A stretch of DNA of 64,000 bases, from NCBI RefSeq assembly GCF_026340305.1, contig NZ_JAPEPI010000001.1, positions 2,046,001-2,110,000 on the forward strand, read 5' to 3'. Source of the DNA: Streptomyces sp. NBC_01381 (GTDB lineage Bacteria > Actinomycetota > Actinomycetes > Streptomycetales > Streptomycetaceae). Shown here in pieces: positions 1-10,012 of the stretch. The translations under genes and the position numbers were made by a program. Within the stretch, counting starts at the first letter, position 1. Every line of letters begins with the position of its first letter. Under the pieces are notes generated by a model. The model had not been told where the DNA came from. It did no database searches and worked only from the letters and a program-made list of their open reading frames with translations.

Positions 1-422
1 TCCCCGCAGGCGTACTGATCGTCGGCACGGCGCTCCTGCTCGCCCTGGCCCGCCCCCTGGACCTGCTCCTCGTCGGCGAGGAGGGCGCCACCGTCCTCGG
101 CCTGGACACCGCACGCTTCCGCGCCGCCGTCTTCGTCGTCGCCTCGCTCCTGACCGGCGTACTCGTCGCGTACAGCGGAGCCATCGGCTTCGTCGGCCTG
201 ATGGTGCCGCACGCCGCCCGGATGCTGGTCGGCGCATCCCACCGCGCGCTGCTGCCGGTCGTGGCGCTCGCGGGCGCGGTGTTCCTGGTGGCCGCCGACC
301 TCGCCGCGCGCACGGTCGCCGCCCCGCAGGACATCCCGGTGGGGGTGCTCACCGCGCTCACCGGCGGCCCGTTCTTCCTGTGGCTGCTGCGCAGGAGCCG
401 TGGCGGGGAGGCGGCCGTATGA
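1..422 (+). CDS. FecCD-family iron-siderophore ABC transporter permease (3' part)
   Basis: Only the C-terminal part lies in the window; codons run in the frame starting at base 3, so the start is upstream. The visible protein has the hydrophobic segments of a BtuC/FecD-type permease and the family's conserved loop (GAIGFVGLMVPHAARMLVG) that contacts the ATPase, followed by a last membrane helix ending LWLLRRSRGG. Such permeases move ferric siderophore, heme or cobalamin across the cytoplasmic membrane. The stop overlaps the ATG of the ATPase gene (ATGA, 419-422), so the two are translationally coupled. The substrate cannot be read from this fragment. Confidence 0.93.
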   Translation, partial: PAGVLIVGTALLLALARPLDLLLVGEEGATVLGLDTARFRAAVFVVASLLTGVLVAYSGAIGFVGLMVPHAARMLVGASHRALLPVVALAGAVFLVAADLAARTVAAPQDIPVGVLTALTGGPFFLWLLRRSRGGEAAV

Positions 423-1195
423 CCGCCCTGAGCACCGAGAACCTCGCCTATCGGGCGCCCGGCGGCCGCCTCCTCGTCGACGGCGTCACGCTGCACGCCG
501 CCGACGGCGAGACCGTCGGCATCGTGGGCCCCAACGGCAGCGGCAAGACGACCCTCCTGCGCTGTGTGTACGGCACGCTGACGCCCACCGGCGGCCGCGT
601 CCTCCTGGACGGTGACGACCTGGCGGGCAGCTCCGCCAAGGCCCGCGCCCGCCGCATCGCCACCGTTCCGCAGGACGGCCACGGCGGCTTCGAGCTCACC
701 GTCCGGCAGATCGTCGCGATGGGCCGCTCCCCGCACAAGCGCTTCTGGGAGGCGGACACGGCCGAGGACGAGCGTCTCGCCCGCGCGGCCCTCGAGCGGG
801 TCGGCGCGGCCGGCCTCGCGCACCGCACCTTCGCCGGACTCTCCGGCGGCGAGCGCCAACGCGCCTTGGTGGCAAGGGCGTTGGTGCAGCAGCCCGCCGT
901 ACTGATCCTGGACGAGCCGACCAACCACCTGGACATCCGCTACCAGCTGGAGATCCTCGGCCTGGTCCGCGCCCTCGGCACGACCAACCTCCTCGCCCTG
1001 CACGACCTGAATCTCGCGGCGTACTACTGCGATCGTCTGTACGTTCTCGACGCCGGCCGCCTCCTCGCGTCAGGACCGCCGAAGGAGGTCCTGACCAGCG
1101 AGCTCCTGGCCGAGGTGTACGGGGTGACGGCAGAGGTCTCGGTCCACCCCGCGACCGGGGCGCCGACGGTCACGTATCTCCCGCCATCCACGTGA
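419..1195 (+). CDS. FecE-type ABC transporter ATP-binding protein
   Basis: 258-aa ATPase of the iron/siderophore importer, paired with the overlapping permease. Walker A is GPNGSGKTT, the signature is LSGGE, and Walker B is VLILDEPTNHLD, all in normal order and spacing; the size is typical of FecE/FepC proteins. The start at 419 is chosen because it makes the ATGA overlap; an upstream in-frame ATG at 380 would add 13 residues inside the permease gene and is less likely. The substrate-binding protein must lie outside the window. Nothing here indicates an iron-box operator, since the operon promoter is upstream of base 1. Confidence 0.93.
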   Translation: MTALSTENLAYRAPGGRLLVDGVTLHAADGETVGIVGPNGSGKTTLLRCVYGTLTPTGGRVLLDGDDLAGSSAKARARRIATVPQDGHGGFELTVRQIVAMGRSPHKRFWEADTAEDERLARAALERVGAAGLAHRTFAGLSGGERQRALVARALVQQPAVLILDEPTNHLDIRYQLEILGLVRALGTTNLLALHDLNLAAYYCDRLYVLDAGRLLASGPPKEVLTSELLAEVYGVTAEVSVHPATGAPTVTYLPPST

Positions 1196-1252
1196 TGGAC
1201 GTAATCCGTCCACCATGCGAGATCACATTCCAGAACCCGGACCGGGAATCGA

Positions 1253-1258
1253 TACGAT
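1253..1258 (+). promoter_or_regulatory. -10 element of a leaderless promoter for the cysteine leader peptide
   Basis: TACGAT matches the actinobacterial TANNNT -10. Its last base is 6 nt before the ATG at 1265, so the predicted transcription start falls on the start codon itself. No convincing -35 was found. Confidence 0.55.
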
Positions 1259-1264
1259 GACCGC

Positions 1265-1366
1265 ATGGTTCCCCACGACGTGAGCGACAAGATGCCGGGC
1301 ATGCTGCTCGTTGCGCGTCTGCACGTCGATCTGTGCAGGCTCTCGAGCGCGATCTGTCCGCGCTGA
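1265..1366 (+). CDS. Cysteine-responsive leader peptide (attenuator uORF)
   Basis: A 33-codon open frame (ATG 1265, TGA 1364-1366). Its C-terminal half is RLHVDLCRLSSAIC, the hallmark of the short leader peptides placed before sulfur-assimilation genes in Streptomyces and related actinobacteria. It has two Cys codons (residues 24 and 31). The -10 six bases upstream indicates a leaderless transcript. In mycobacteria, Cys-containing leaderless uORFs of this kind have been shown to attenuate cysteine operons when cysteine is plentiful; a similar role here is inferred from the position 145 nt upstream of cysO. The leader RNA between 1367 and 1511 should hold the attenuator, but I could not define one clear antiterminator/terminator pair by eye. 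Confidence 0.82.
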   Translation: MVPHDVSDKMPGMLLVARLHVDLCRLSSAICPR

Positions 1367-1511
1367 CCGCTGCCGCCGTACGGCCGTGAGCCGCGGCGCC
1401 ACCACCGCGTCCTGCCCTTGCACCACGCATTACGCATCAAGCACCACGCACCCGCACGACCGGGCCGCCGCGCGCCCACCACGTGACTTCTCCCGACAGG
1501 AGCCCTCAGCC

Positions 1512-1790
1512 ATGGCCATCGAGGTCCGCATCCCGACCATCCTCCGCACCTACACCGACGGCGAGAAGGCCGTCCAGGGCAGTGGGGACACCCTCGCCGA
1601 GCTCTTCGCCGACCTCGACTCGCGGCACGCGGGCATCGCCGAGCGCATCGTCGAAGGCGACAAGCTGCGCCGCTTCGTGAACGTGTACCTGAACGACGAG
1701 GACGTCCGCTTCCTGGACGGCATCTCCACCAAGCTCACCGACGGCGACAACGTCACGATCCTCCCGGCCGTGGCCGGCGGCATGGTCTGA
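1512..1790 (+). CDS. cysO: CysO, ThiS/MoaD-like sulfur-carrier protein
   Basis: 92-aa ubiquitin-like sulfur carrier for cysteine synthesis. Its C-terminal thiocarboxylate donates sulfur to O-phosphoserine on CysM, and a JAMM peptidase (Mec) later releases cysteine. The sequence carries the family segments RRFVNVYLNDEDVRFL and VTILPAVAGG. Unlike Mycobacterium tuberculosis CysO, which ends at the diglycine, this protein ends GGMV, so two residues would have to be removed before the glycine tail can be activated. The start at 1512 follows GGAG at 1500-1503, and cysM begins 6 bp after the stop. mec is not beside it; the gene before the leader peptide is an ABC transporter. Confidence 0.92.
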   Translation: MAIEVRIPTILRTYTDGEKAVQGSGDTLAELFADLDSRHAGIAERIVEGDKLRRFVNVYLNDEDVRFLDGISTKLTDGDNVTILPAVAGGMV

Positions 1791-2750
<960 letters not shown>

Positions 2751-2782
2751 GGCGGTCGCTGCGGCGCCTTGCCTGCAAACTC

Positions 2783-2811
2783 CGGACGGGCTGGATCCTC
2801 CAGCCCGTCCG
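2783..2811. terminator. Hairpin terminator after cysM
   Basis: A perfect 13-bp stem (CGGACGGGCTGGA and its complement) with a 3-nt loop lies between the convergent cysM and the PemK-like gene, so it can serve both strands. There is no U tract, as is usual in Streptomyces. Confidence 0.7.
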
Positions 2812-2823
2812 CCGTTGTACGTC

Positions 2824-3285
2824 CTACCCCGCCAAGTGCCGGACCTGATCCCAGAGCGCCGGGTCCACGATCCCCGCCCGTCTCCGGAACTCCCACACCG
2901 GCACGTCCCGCAGCTCGTCCGTCTCCAGGAAGCTGGGCCGGCCGTGCGCGTCCCCGACGGAGCCGGGCGGCAGCGGAATCACCCCGGCCCGCTCGTCGTG
3001 GTACTTGCTGGTGATCTTCGCGACGACCGCGCTCTCGCCCCGCACCGACAGCACGAGACAGGGCCGGTCCTTGCCCCCGGGCCCGTCCTCGTACGGCACC
3101 TTCGCCCACCAGATCTCCGCCGGCTTCGGCGCGGGCAGCCTGCGCCGCGGCCCGCGCGGCCGGCCCGGCGGCCGGGTGGTCCGCCCGCGGGGGCCGCGGC
3201 TGCCGCGACCCCGGCCGTCCACCACCGCGGCGACCACGGCGAGCACCACCACAGCGGCAAGGGCGAGCCACCATGACGTATCCAT
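2824..3285 (-). CDS. Membrane-anchored PemK/MazF-like protein
   Basis: 153 aa. An N-terminal hydrophobic helix (about residues 5-22) is followed by an Arg/Pro/Gly-rich basic linker to about residue 50. A PemK/MazF-like SH3-type barrel follows, beginning PAPKPAEIWWAKVPYEDG and continuing KDRPCLVLSV. MazF toxins are free mRNA interferases; the membrane anchor and the lack of an adjacent antitoxin make a classical toxin-antitoxin pair unlikely, so the activity is uncertain. The start at 3285 is backed by a -10 TACCGT seven bases upstream, suggesting a leaderless message. The gene is transcribed toward cysM and shares its terminator. Confidence 0.8.
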   Translation of the reverse strand: MDTSWWLALAAVVVLAVVAAVVDGRGRGSRGPRGRTTRPPGRPRGPRRRLPAPKPAEIWWAKVPYEDGPGGKDRPCLVLSVRGESAVVAKITSKYHDERAGVIPLPPGSVGDAHGRPSFLETDELRDVPVWEFRRRAGIVDPALWDQVRHLAG

Positions 3286-3292
3286 ACCGCAG

Positions 3293-3298
3293 ACGGTA
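3293..3298 (-). promoter_or_regulatory. Leaderless promoter -10 for the PemK-like gene
   Basis: On the minus strand the hexamer reads TACCGT and is 7 nt from the ATG at 3285. This fits the TANNNT-N6/7-start arrangement of leaderless genes. Confidence 0.45.
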
Positions 3299-3329
3299 CC
3301 GGCGCGCCCCGGCTCTCGCGCTCGGCTAT

Positions 3330-3620
3330 CTACGGGGCCGCCGGGATCAGGGAGTTGTGAAGCTCGACGACCACCGTGTCGAACGGTGGCGCTCCAAGCT
3401 CCGTCGCGGCCGGGATGACCGTCCCTTCCAGGAAGCGCCGGAACGCGTCTTCCGACTCCCATACGTCGATGACTTGCCAGCCACCCGCTTCGCGAGGCGC
3501 CCCGAAGTGGGCGATGAGCCCAGGGGGTGGATTCGTGCGGTCCGGGATCACCCGGTCGAAGGCCGCGTCGTAAAGCTCCTGGGTCCAGTCGGCGCTTTGG
3601 TTGTGTACCAGCACTGCCAT
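3330..3620 (-). CDS. Small antibiotic-monooxygenase-like (ABM fold) protein
   Basis: 96-aa cytosolic protein. The pattern is that of a dimeric alpha-beta barrel: a short N-terminal strand (MAVLVHNQ), a long helix around LYDAAFDRVI, and a strand-helix pair around WQVIDVWESEDAFRRFLE. Proteins of this type include heme-degrading and antibiotic-biosynthesis monooxygenases as well as uncharacterised small enzymes; no cofactor residue can be named. GAGGGA lies about 8 nt upstream of the ATG at 3620. It is transcribed in the same direction as the PemK-like gene, 44 bp before it, but that gene appears to have its own promoter. Confidence 0.72.
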   Translation of the reverse strand: MAVLVHNQSADWTQELYDAAFDRVIPDRTNPPPGLIAHFGAPREAGGWQVIDVWESEDAFRRFLEGTVIPAATELGAPPFDTVVVELHNSLIPAAP

Positions 3621-3998
3621 GCGCGGATCCCTCGATTCACAGTTGGCGTCAGCTCTTGGTTTCCGACGCTAAATCCGCAGATCGGCGACAGCGAGCGCAG
3701 CTGAGCCGCCCTGCGCCGTCCGGTGTAACGCGGTGTGATGTGCCCTGGATGTGCCCTGCATGTGTCCTCGGGCCTGAACTCGAACAACTGGGCGCCAGAT
3801 GGCATCCGAACCGGTGACAGCGCAGGTGAGTTCTCCCACAACGGCCCACGACAGAGGAGCGACCGGCCCTTTTGCGCCTTACGCTCGACGGATCGCAGAA
3901 CTCCTCGAAACTCCTCGAAGGGCCTCTCACAGGCTCTTCGCGAGCTCCCCGCAAGGCTCCTGCACAACCCCCGTTTCGCCCCCGGAGGTTCCAGCTCC
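3621..3998. other. Gene-free stretch with short direct repeats
   Basis: 378 bases without a convincing gene, between divergent genes. It holds three imperfect tandem copies of an 11-mer (GATGTGCCCTG at 3737-3747 and 3748-3758, CATGTGTCCTC at 3759-3769) and a repeated ACTCCTCGA near 3900. An open frame from 3735 runs into the MBL gene but has no ribosome site and looks non-coding. The promoter of the MBL gene should be here, but no hexamer pair stands out. Confidence 0.5.
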
Positions 3999-4751
3999 AT
4001 GAAGCTCACCGTCGTCGGCTGCTCGGGGTCGTTTCCGTCCGCGGACTCGGCCTGCTCGAGCTACCTCGTCGAGGCCGACGGCTTCCGGCTGCTGCTCGAC
4101 ATGGGCAATGGCGCCCTGGGCGAGCTGCAGCGCCATGTCGGTCTCTACGACCTCGACGCGATCTTCCTCAGCCATCTGCACGCCGACCACTGCATCGACA
4201 TGTGCGCCTACTTCGTGGCGCGCTACTACCGGCACGACGGCGGCCGCTGCGCCCCCATCCCGGTCTACGGCCCCGAAGGCACCGAGCAGCGCCTGACGAC
4301 CGCGTACGCGGACACGCCGTCGGCCTCCTCCATGAGCGAGGTCTTCGACTTCCACACGGTCAAGCCGGCCACCTTCGAGATCGGGCCCTTCACGGTCCGT
4401 ACGGAGAAGATGCGGCACCCGGTGGAGGCGTACGCCATCCGCGTCGAGCACGGCGGCAAGGCACTCACGTACTCGGGAGACACCGGTGTGTGCGACGCGC
4501 TCGACGAACTCGCCGCGGACACCGATCTGTTCCTCTGCGAGGCGGCCTTCACGCACGGCAAGGAGAGCATCCCCGACCTGCACCTCAACGGCCGCGAGGC
4601 CGGCGAGTCCGCCCGCCGGGCCGACGCACGGCGGCTCGTGCTCACCCACATCCCGCCGTGGACGGACCCGCAGGTCAACCTGGCGGACGCCCGTGCGGTG
4701 TACGGCGGCCCGGCCGAGATCGCGGTGCCGGGCAGGTCGTACGAGGTCTAG
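3999..4751 (+). CDS. MBL-fold metallo-hydrolase
   Basis: 250-aa soluble metallo-beta-lactamase-fold enzyme of the RNase Z/phosphodiesterase-like branch. The metal-binding signature HLHADH is at residues 59-64, with further candidate ligands at the HPVEAYA segment, the Asp of YSGDTG and the late His of LTHIPPW. Such proteins hydrolyse phosphodiesters or related bonds with zinc; the substrate is not evident. The start at 3999 has GGAGG at 3984-3988 at good distance, so the longer frame from 3735 is rejected. A terminator shared with the convergent nagE2 follows. Confidence 0.88.
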   Translation: MKLTVVGCSGSFPSADSACSSYLVEADGFRLLLDMGNGALGELQRHVGLYDLDAIFLSHLHADHCIDMCAYFVARYYRHDGGRCAPIPVYGPEGTEQRLTTAYADTPSASSMSEVFDFHTVKPATFEIGPFTVRTEKMRHPVEAYAIRVEHGGKALTYSGDTGVCDALDELAADTDLFLCEAAFTHGKESIPDLHLNGREAGESARRADARRLVLTHIPPWTDPQVNLADARAVYGGPAEIAVPGRSYEV

Positions 4752-4768
4752 GCGGCCCACAGAACACC

Positions 4769-4810
4769 AAGAAGCCCCTCGCCGTCGGTGACGACGGCGA
4801 GGGGCTTCTT
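4769..4810. terminator. Bidirectional terminator between the MBL gene and nagE2
   Basis: A perfect 18-bp inverted repeat (starting AAGAAGCCCCTCGCCGTC) with a 6-nt loop lies between two convergent genes. Both ends are A/T rich, giving short U runs in either direction. Confidence 0.85.
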
Positions 4811-4829
4811 CTCTGAACTGCGGCTGAGG

Positions 4830-6095
<1,266 letters not shown>

Positions 6096-6178
6096 AACTT
6101 CCTCCAGTGGGCAAGGCGCCGCCTGGGACAAGGAAGTGGGGGACGGCGGCGTCTCCGGGGGCCGCGGCGGGACGGCCG

Positions 6179-6194
6179 CGTGGTCTACACCATT
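6179..6194. promoter_or_regulatory. DasR-type operator (dre), distal site of nagE2
   Basis: CGTGGTCTACACCATT matches the inverted form of the dre core TGGTCTACACCA at all 12 central positions. It sits one base away from a second site. Confidence 0.75.
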
Positions 6195-6195
6195 A

Positions 6196-6211
6196 AGTGG
6201 TGTAGACCTGT
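6196..6211. promoter_or_regulatory. DasR-type operator (dre), second site of nagE2
   Basis: AGTGGTGTAGACCTGT agrees with the perfect site at 7671-7686 at 14 of 16 positions. DasR is the GntR-family GlcNAc regulator of Streptomyces; release by glucosamine-6-phosphate is established for this family. Confidence 0.78.
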
Positions 6212-6286
6212 TGTAGCACGGTGAAGGTGACGTAAGGAACCCACGAGTTTTGTGGGGTCGGCCATAACGCGAAATGAACGGCAAAA

Positions 6287-6313
6287 GACCCCCGGATCGT
6301 GGATCCGGGGGTC
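6287..6313. terminator. Terminator of nagE1
   Basis: A 12-bp perfect stem (GACCCCCGGATC and complement) with a 3-nt loop lies 28 bases downstream of the nagE1 stop on the minus strand, ahead of the nagE2 promoter region. Confidence 0.75.
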
Positions 6314-6341
6314 CTTCGCGGAGGGCGTGAAGGGTGGGCGG

Positions 6342-7628
6342 TCAGGCCTTGGTGACGTCCTCGACCTCGTCCTCCGGCTCGCGGCCAGGGGTCTTCAGAT
6401 CGAACTTGGTGATCGCGAAGCGGAAGATGACGTAATACACCAGCGCGAAGCCCAGACCGATCGGAATGATCATCCATGGCTTGGTGGCGAGACCCCAGTT
6501 GATCACGTAGTCGATGAGGCCCGCGGAGAAGCTGAAGCCGTCCTTGACGCCCAGTCCCCAGGTCACCGCCATCGAGACGCCGGTGAGGATCGCGTGGACC
6601 ACGTACAGGAGGGGCGCGATGAAGACGAAGGAGTACTCGATCGGCTCGGTGATGCCCGTGACGAACGAGGTCAGCGCCAGCGAGACCATCATGCCCCCGA
6701 CCGCCTTGCGCCGTTCGGGCCGCGCGCAGTGGTACATCGCGAGGCAGGCCGCGGGGAGGGCGAACATCATGATCGGGAAGAAGCCGGTCTGGTAGATGCC
6801 GGCACTCGGGTCCCCGCTGAGGAACATGTTGATGTCACCGTGCACCGTGGTGCCGTCCGGCTTGGTGTACGAGCCGAACTGGAACCACAGCGGGACGTTC
6901 AGGAACTGGTGCAGGCCGATCACGAGCAGGGCGCGGTTGGCGACACCGAAGATGCCCGAACCCCAGGCACCCAGACCCTCCAGCCAGTCGGAGAAGCTCT
7001 CCAGGCCGTCACCGACCGGCGGCCAGACCCACAGGCACAGCACCGCGAAGACGATGCCGATGAACGCCATGATGATCGGGACGAGCCGGCGGCCGTTGAA
7101 GAAGCCGAGCCAGGAGACCAGTCGGGTGCGGTGGAAGCGGACCCAGAAGAAGGCCGCGAGCAGGCCCATGATGATGCCGCCGAAGACGCCCGGATTCTGG
7201 TACGTGAAGACGGTCACGGTCCCGTCCTCGACCTGACAGCCCGTCATCACCGCCTTCGATCCGCCCGGGCAGTCGTCCGGGAAAGCGTGCAGCACACCCC
7301 GGTAGACGAGGAAGCCGGCCACCGCCGCGAGCGCCGTCGAGCCGTCCGCCTTCTTGGCCATGCCGATCGCGACGCCGATGCAGAACAGCAGCGGCAGACC
7401 CAGGTCGGCGTCGAGCAGGGCGCCGCCCGCGCCGGCGAAGACCCTGGCGACATCGGTCCAGCCGAGGCCGTCGGCGCCGAAGACGTCGGGCTGCCCGAGG
7501 CGGTTGACGATGCCCGCGGCAGGGAGCACGGCGATGGGCAACTGCAGGCTGCGCCCCATCTTCTGGAGCCCCTGGAAGAAGGTGCTCCAAGGGCTCGGCC
7601 GTGGTGCTGCGGCAGCGTTCGCACTCAT
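6342..7628 (-). CDS. nagE1: PTS EIIC permease, NagE1 paralogue
   Basis: 428-aa EIIC membrane protein, closely similar to nagE2 (shared FFPIMMFALPAACLA and GITEPIEYSFVFIAP segments). It differs by an extra loop after the first helices, containing CPGGSKAVMTGCQVEDGT at about residues 125-142. Like nagE2 it lacks EIIA and EIIB domains. The ATG at 7628 is preceded by a GGGAGGAC ribosome site; the longer frame to 7748 crosses the operator and is rejected. A perfect 16-bp DasR-type operator lies 43-58 bases upstream. In S. coelicolor the NagE1 homologue is not required for GlcNAc uptake, so its sugar may differ. Confidence 0.88.
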   Translation of the reverse strand: MSANAAAAPRPSPWSTFFQGLQKMGRSLQLPIAVLPAAGIVNRLGQPDVFGADGLGWTDVARVFAGAGGALLDADLGLPLLFCIGVAIGMAKKADGSTALAAVAGFLVYRGVLHAFPDDCPGGSKAVMTGCQVEDGTVTVFTYQNPGVFGGIIMGLLAAFFWVRFHRTRLVSWLGFFNGRRLVPIIMAFIGIVFAVLCLWVWPPVGDGLESFSDWLEGLGAWGSGIFGVANRALLVIGLHQFLNVPLWFQFGSYTKPDGTTVHGDINMFLSGDPSAGIYQTGFFPIMMFALPAACLAMYHCARPERRKAVGGMMVSLALTSFVTGITEPIEYSFVFIAPLLYVVHAILTGVSMAVTWGLGVKDGFSFSAGLIDYVINWGLATKPWMIIPIGLGFALVYYVIFRFAITKFDLKTPGREPEDEVEDVTKA

Positions 7629-7670
7629 GGGCGTCCTCCCGGAACGAGCCAGGTTTGGCGGTCGTGGAAA

Positions 7671-7686
7671 ACTGGTGTAGACCAGT
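7671..7686. promoter_or_regulatory. Perfect DasR-type operator (dre) upstream of nagE1
   Basis: ACTGGTGTAGACCAGT is a near-perfect palindrome that fits the DasR consensus across all 16 bases. It lies in the divergent nagE1/nagF intergenic region and could control both genes. Confidence 0.88.
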
Positions 7687-7850
7687 TGCGGAACGGGTGG
7701 GGGTGCTGTCCCGAGAGGGGTGACACCTTGATCGTCATCATTGGTCACGAGTGCCGTAACCGCCCGCGAAGATGCTCCAACCGTGCGTTACCGTGACAAA
7801 GCGGACCTACGGTGTGGTGAGGCCGCGTCCTTAGGAACAGGGAGAACACC

Positions 7851-8084
7851 ATGGCCAGCAAGGCTGAGAAGATCGTTGCCGGGCTCGGCGGCATCGACAA
7901 CATCGACGAGATCGAGGGCTGCATCACCCGCCTTCGCACCGAGGTCCACGACCCGAGCCTCGTCGACGAGGCCGCGCTGAAGGCCGCAGGCGCCCACGGC
8001 GTCGTCAAGATGGGCACCGCGATCCAGGTCGTCATCGGCACCGACGCCGACCCGATCGCCGCAGACATCGAAGACATGATGTGA
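7851..8084 (+). CDS. nagF: PTS GlcNAc-specific EIIB component (NagF type)
   Basis: 77-aa free-standing EIIB of the glucose/GlcNAc PTS family. The phosphorylated cysteine is in the signature NIDEIEGCITRLR (Cys24), followed by GVVKMGTAIQVVIG. It takes phosphate from the GlcNAc/glucose EIIA and passes it to sugar on the EIIC proteins encoded divergently. AGGGAGA lies just ahead of the ATG. The shared intergenic region with nagE1 contains the perfect dre, so coordinate induction by aminosugar is likely. A terminator follows at 8101-8135. Confidence 0.92.
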   Translation: MASKAEKIVAGLGGIDNIDEIEGCITRLRTEVHDPSLVDEAALKAAGAHGVVKMGTAIQVVIGTDADPIAADIEDMM

Positions 8085-8100
8085 GTCTCTGAACTCACCG

Positions 8101-8135
8101 CTGAGGGGCCCCTCCTACCTGGCGGGGCCCCTCAG
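8101..8135. terminator. Terminator after nagF
   Basis: A 12-bp perfect stem (CTGAGGGGCCCC and complement) with an 11-nt loop, 17 bases past the nagF stop. Confidence 0.75.
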
Positions 8136-8146
8136 CCATGTCCGGA

Positions 8147-8152
8147 TAGGCT
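8147..8152 (+). promoter_or_regulatory. Leaderless promoter -10 of rph
   Basis: TAGGCT lies 7 nt before the rph ATG at 8160, matching the TANNNT leaderless pattern seen at several other genes in this window. Confidence 0.5.
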
Positions 8153-8159
8153 CAACCCC

Positions 8160-8909
<750 letters not shown>

Positions 8910-9038
8910 ATCGCACTGCCCGCGCCGCCGGTTGACGGCAGCCGGTCAACCGTCCGATCCCCGACGGCGTTGTCACGGATACGACGGGCGCGCGGGCCAG
9001 GCCGCGCGCTCACCCGTGTCCCGGGGAGGGCTTCACCC

Positions 9039-9431
9039 ATGGCCGCGCGTCACCGCCGTCTCGTCGTCGCCACCGTCACGACCCTGCTGCTCGTCCCAGG
9101 AGCCCTCGGACTCGCCGCCTGCGAGCCGGGCGACGCCGTGGACTGCGTCCGCGCCGCCGACGCGGTCTCCGACGGCGCCGACGCCCTGCGCAAGGCCGCC
9201 CAGGAGGCGGCCCTCTACCCGGAGAAGGCCGACGAGTCGTTCGGCAGCATCACGTCGGACCTCGACGAGATCCGCGACAAGAACGACGACCAGGACATCC
9301 GCGACGCCGTCGACGAGATGCAGAAGGCAGTGGACAACGTCGAAGAAGCGGTCGACGACGGCGACAGGACCCCGGACCTCACCCCCGTCGTGAACGCGGG
9401 CCGCAAGGTCACCAAAGCCTGCACCCCGTAA
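9039..9431 (+). CDS. Small helical lipoprotein, copy 1
   Basis: 130 aa. A signal peptide starting MAARHRRLVV leads to a lipobox LGLAAC, so the mature protein should be lipid-anchored on the outer face of the membrane. The rest is acidic and helical with heptad-like spacing (DEIRDKNDDQDIRDAVDEMQ) and one late Cys in the ending VTKACTP; a disulphide with Cys in the N-terminal DAVDC is possible. GGGGAGGG precedes the ATG. It is a paralogue of the next gene, and the similarity extends upstream of the start codon, so the pair arose by tandem duplication. Function unknown. Confidence 0.82.
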   Translation: MAARHRRLVVATVTTLLLVPGALGLAACEPGDAVDCVRAADAVSDGADALRKAAQEAALYPEKADESFGSITSDLDEIRDKNDDQDIRDAVDEMQKAVDNVEEAVDDGDRTPDLTPVVNAGRKVTKACTP

Positions 9432-9588
9432 GGTCATCAAGGCCGTCCGCCGGCCCGCAGCGATCAAGTAAATGCACGGGTCACCGATCCGGCAAGCAAC
9501 CATCAAGCCCCTTAGGGGCGTTCTTACGAGTACGGGCGCGCGGGCCAAGCCGTGCGCCCGTCCGCACCCCCTGGGGAGGGACCGAACC

Positions 9589-9984
9589 ATGGCCGCGCGC
9601 CACCGACGTATCGCCACCGCCGTCACCGCCGTCCTGATCGCCGTGCCGGCAGGCATCGGCCTTGTCGGCTGCGACGCCGTCAACAAGGCGCTCGACTGCG
9701 TCCAGACCGCCGACTCCATCGCCGAGAGCGTCACCGACCTGCAGACGGCCGTCGAGAACGCGGCCGACGACCCGACACAGGCCGACAAGGCACTCGACGA
9801 CATCGGCAAGAACCTCGACGAGATCGGCGACAAGACCGACGACGCCGACGTGAACAAGGCCGTCGACGACCTCGACAAGGCCGTCGACAACGTCCGCCAG
9901 GCCATCAAGGACGGCGACGCCACCCCGGACGTCGGCCCGGTGACGGACGCGGCCGGCGAACTGACCAAGGTCTGCACGCCGTAG
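9589..9984 (+). CDS. Small helical lipoprotein, copy 2
   Basis: 131 aa, paralogue of the preceding gene: the same MAARHRR opening, a lipobox GLVGC, the same DCVQTAD segment and the same ending (LTKVCTP). The middle has repeated coiled-coil-like units (KALDDIGKNLDEIGDK, KAVDDLDKAVDNV). The 5' region repeats that of copy 1 (GGGCGCGCGGGCCA followed by GGGGAGGG before the ATG). Predicted to be an exported lipid-anchored acidic helical protein with no recognised enzymatic motif. Confidence 0.82.
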   Translation: MAARHRRIATAVTAVLIAVPAGIGLVGCDAVNKALDCVQTADSIAESVTDLQTAVENAADDPTQADKALDDIGKNLDEIGDKTDDADVNKAVDDLDKAVDNVRQAIKDGDATPDVGPVTDAAGELTKVCTP

Positions 9985-10012
9985 CGGAAAGCGGGCGCGG
10001 ATACTGGTGGCC

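Noticed and set aside
3735..3998. N-terminal extension of the MBL-fold protein
   Set aside because: The ribosome site GGAGG lies directly before ATG 3999, and the extension is not MBL-like.
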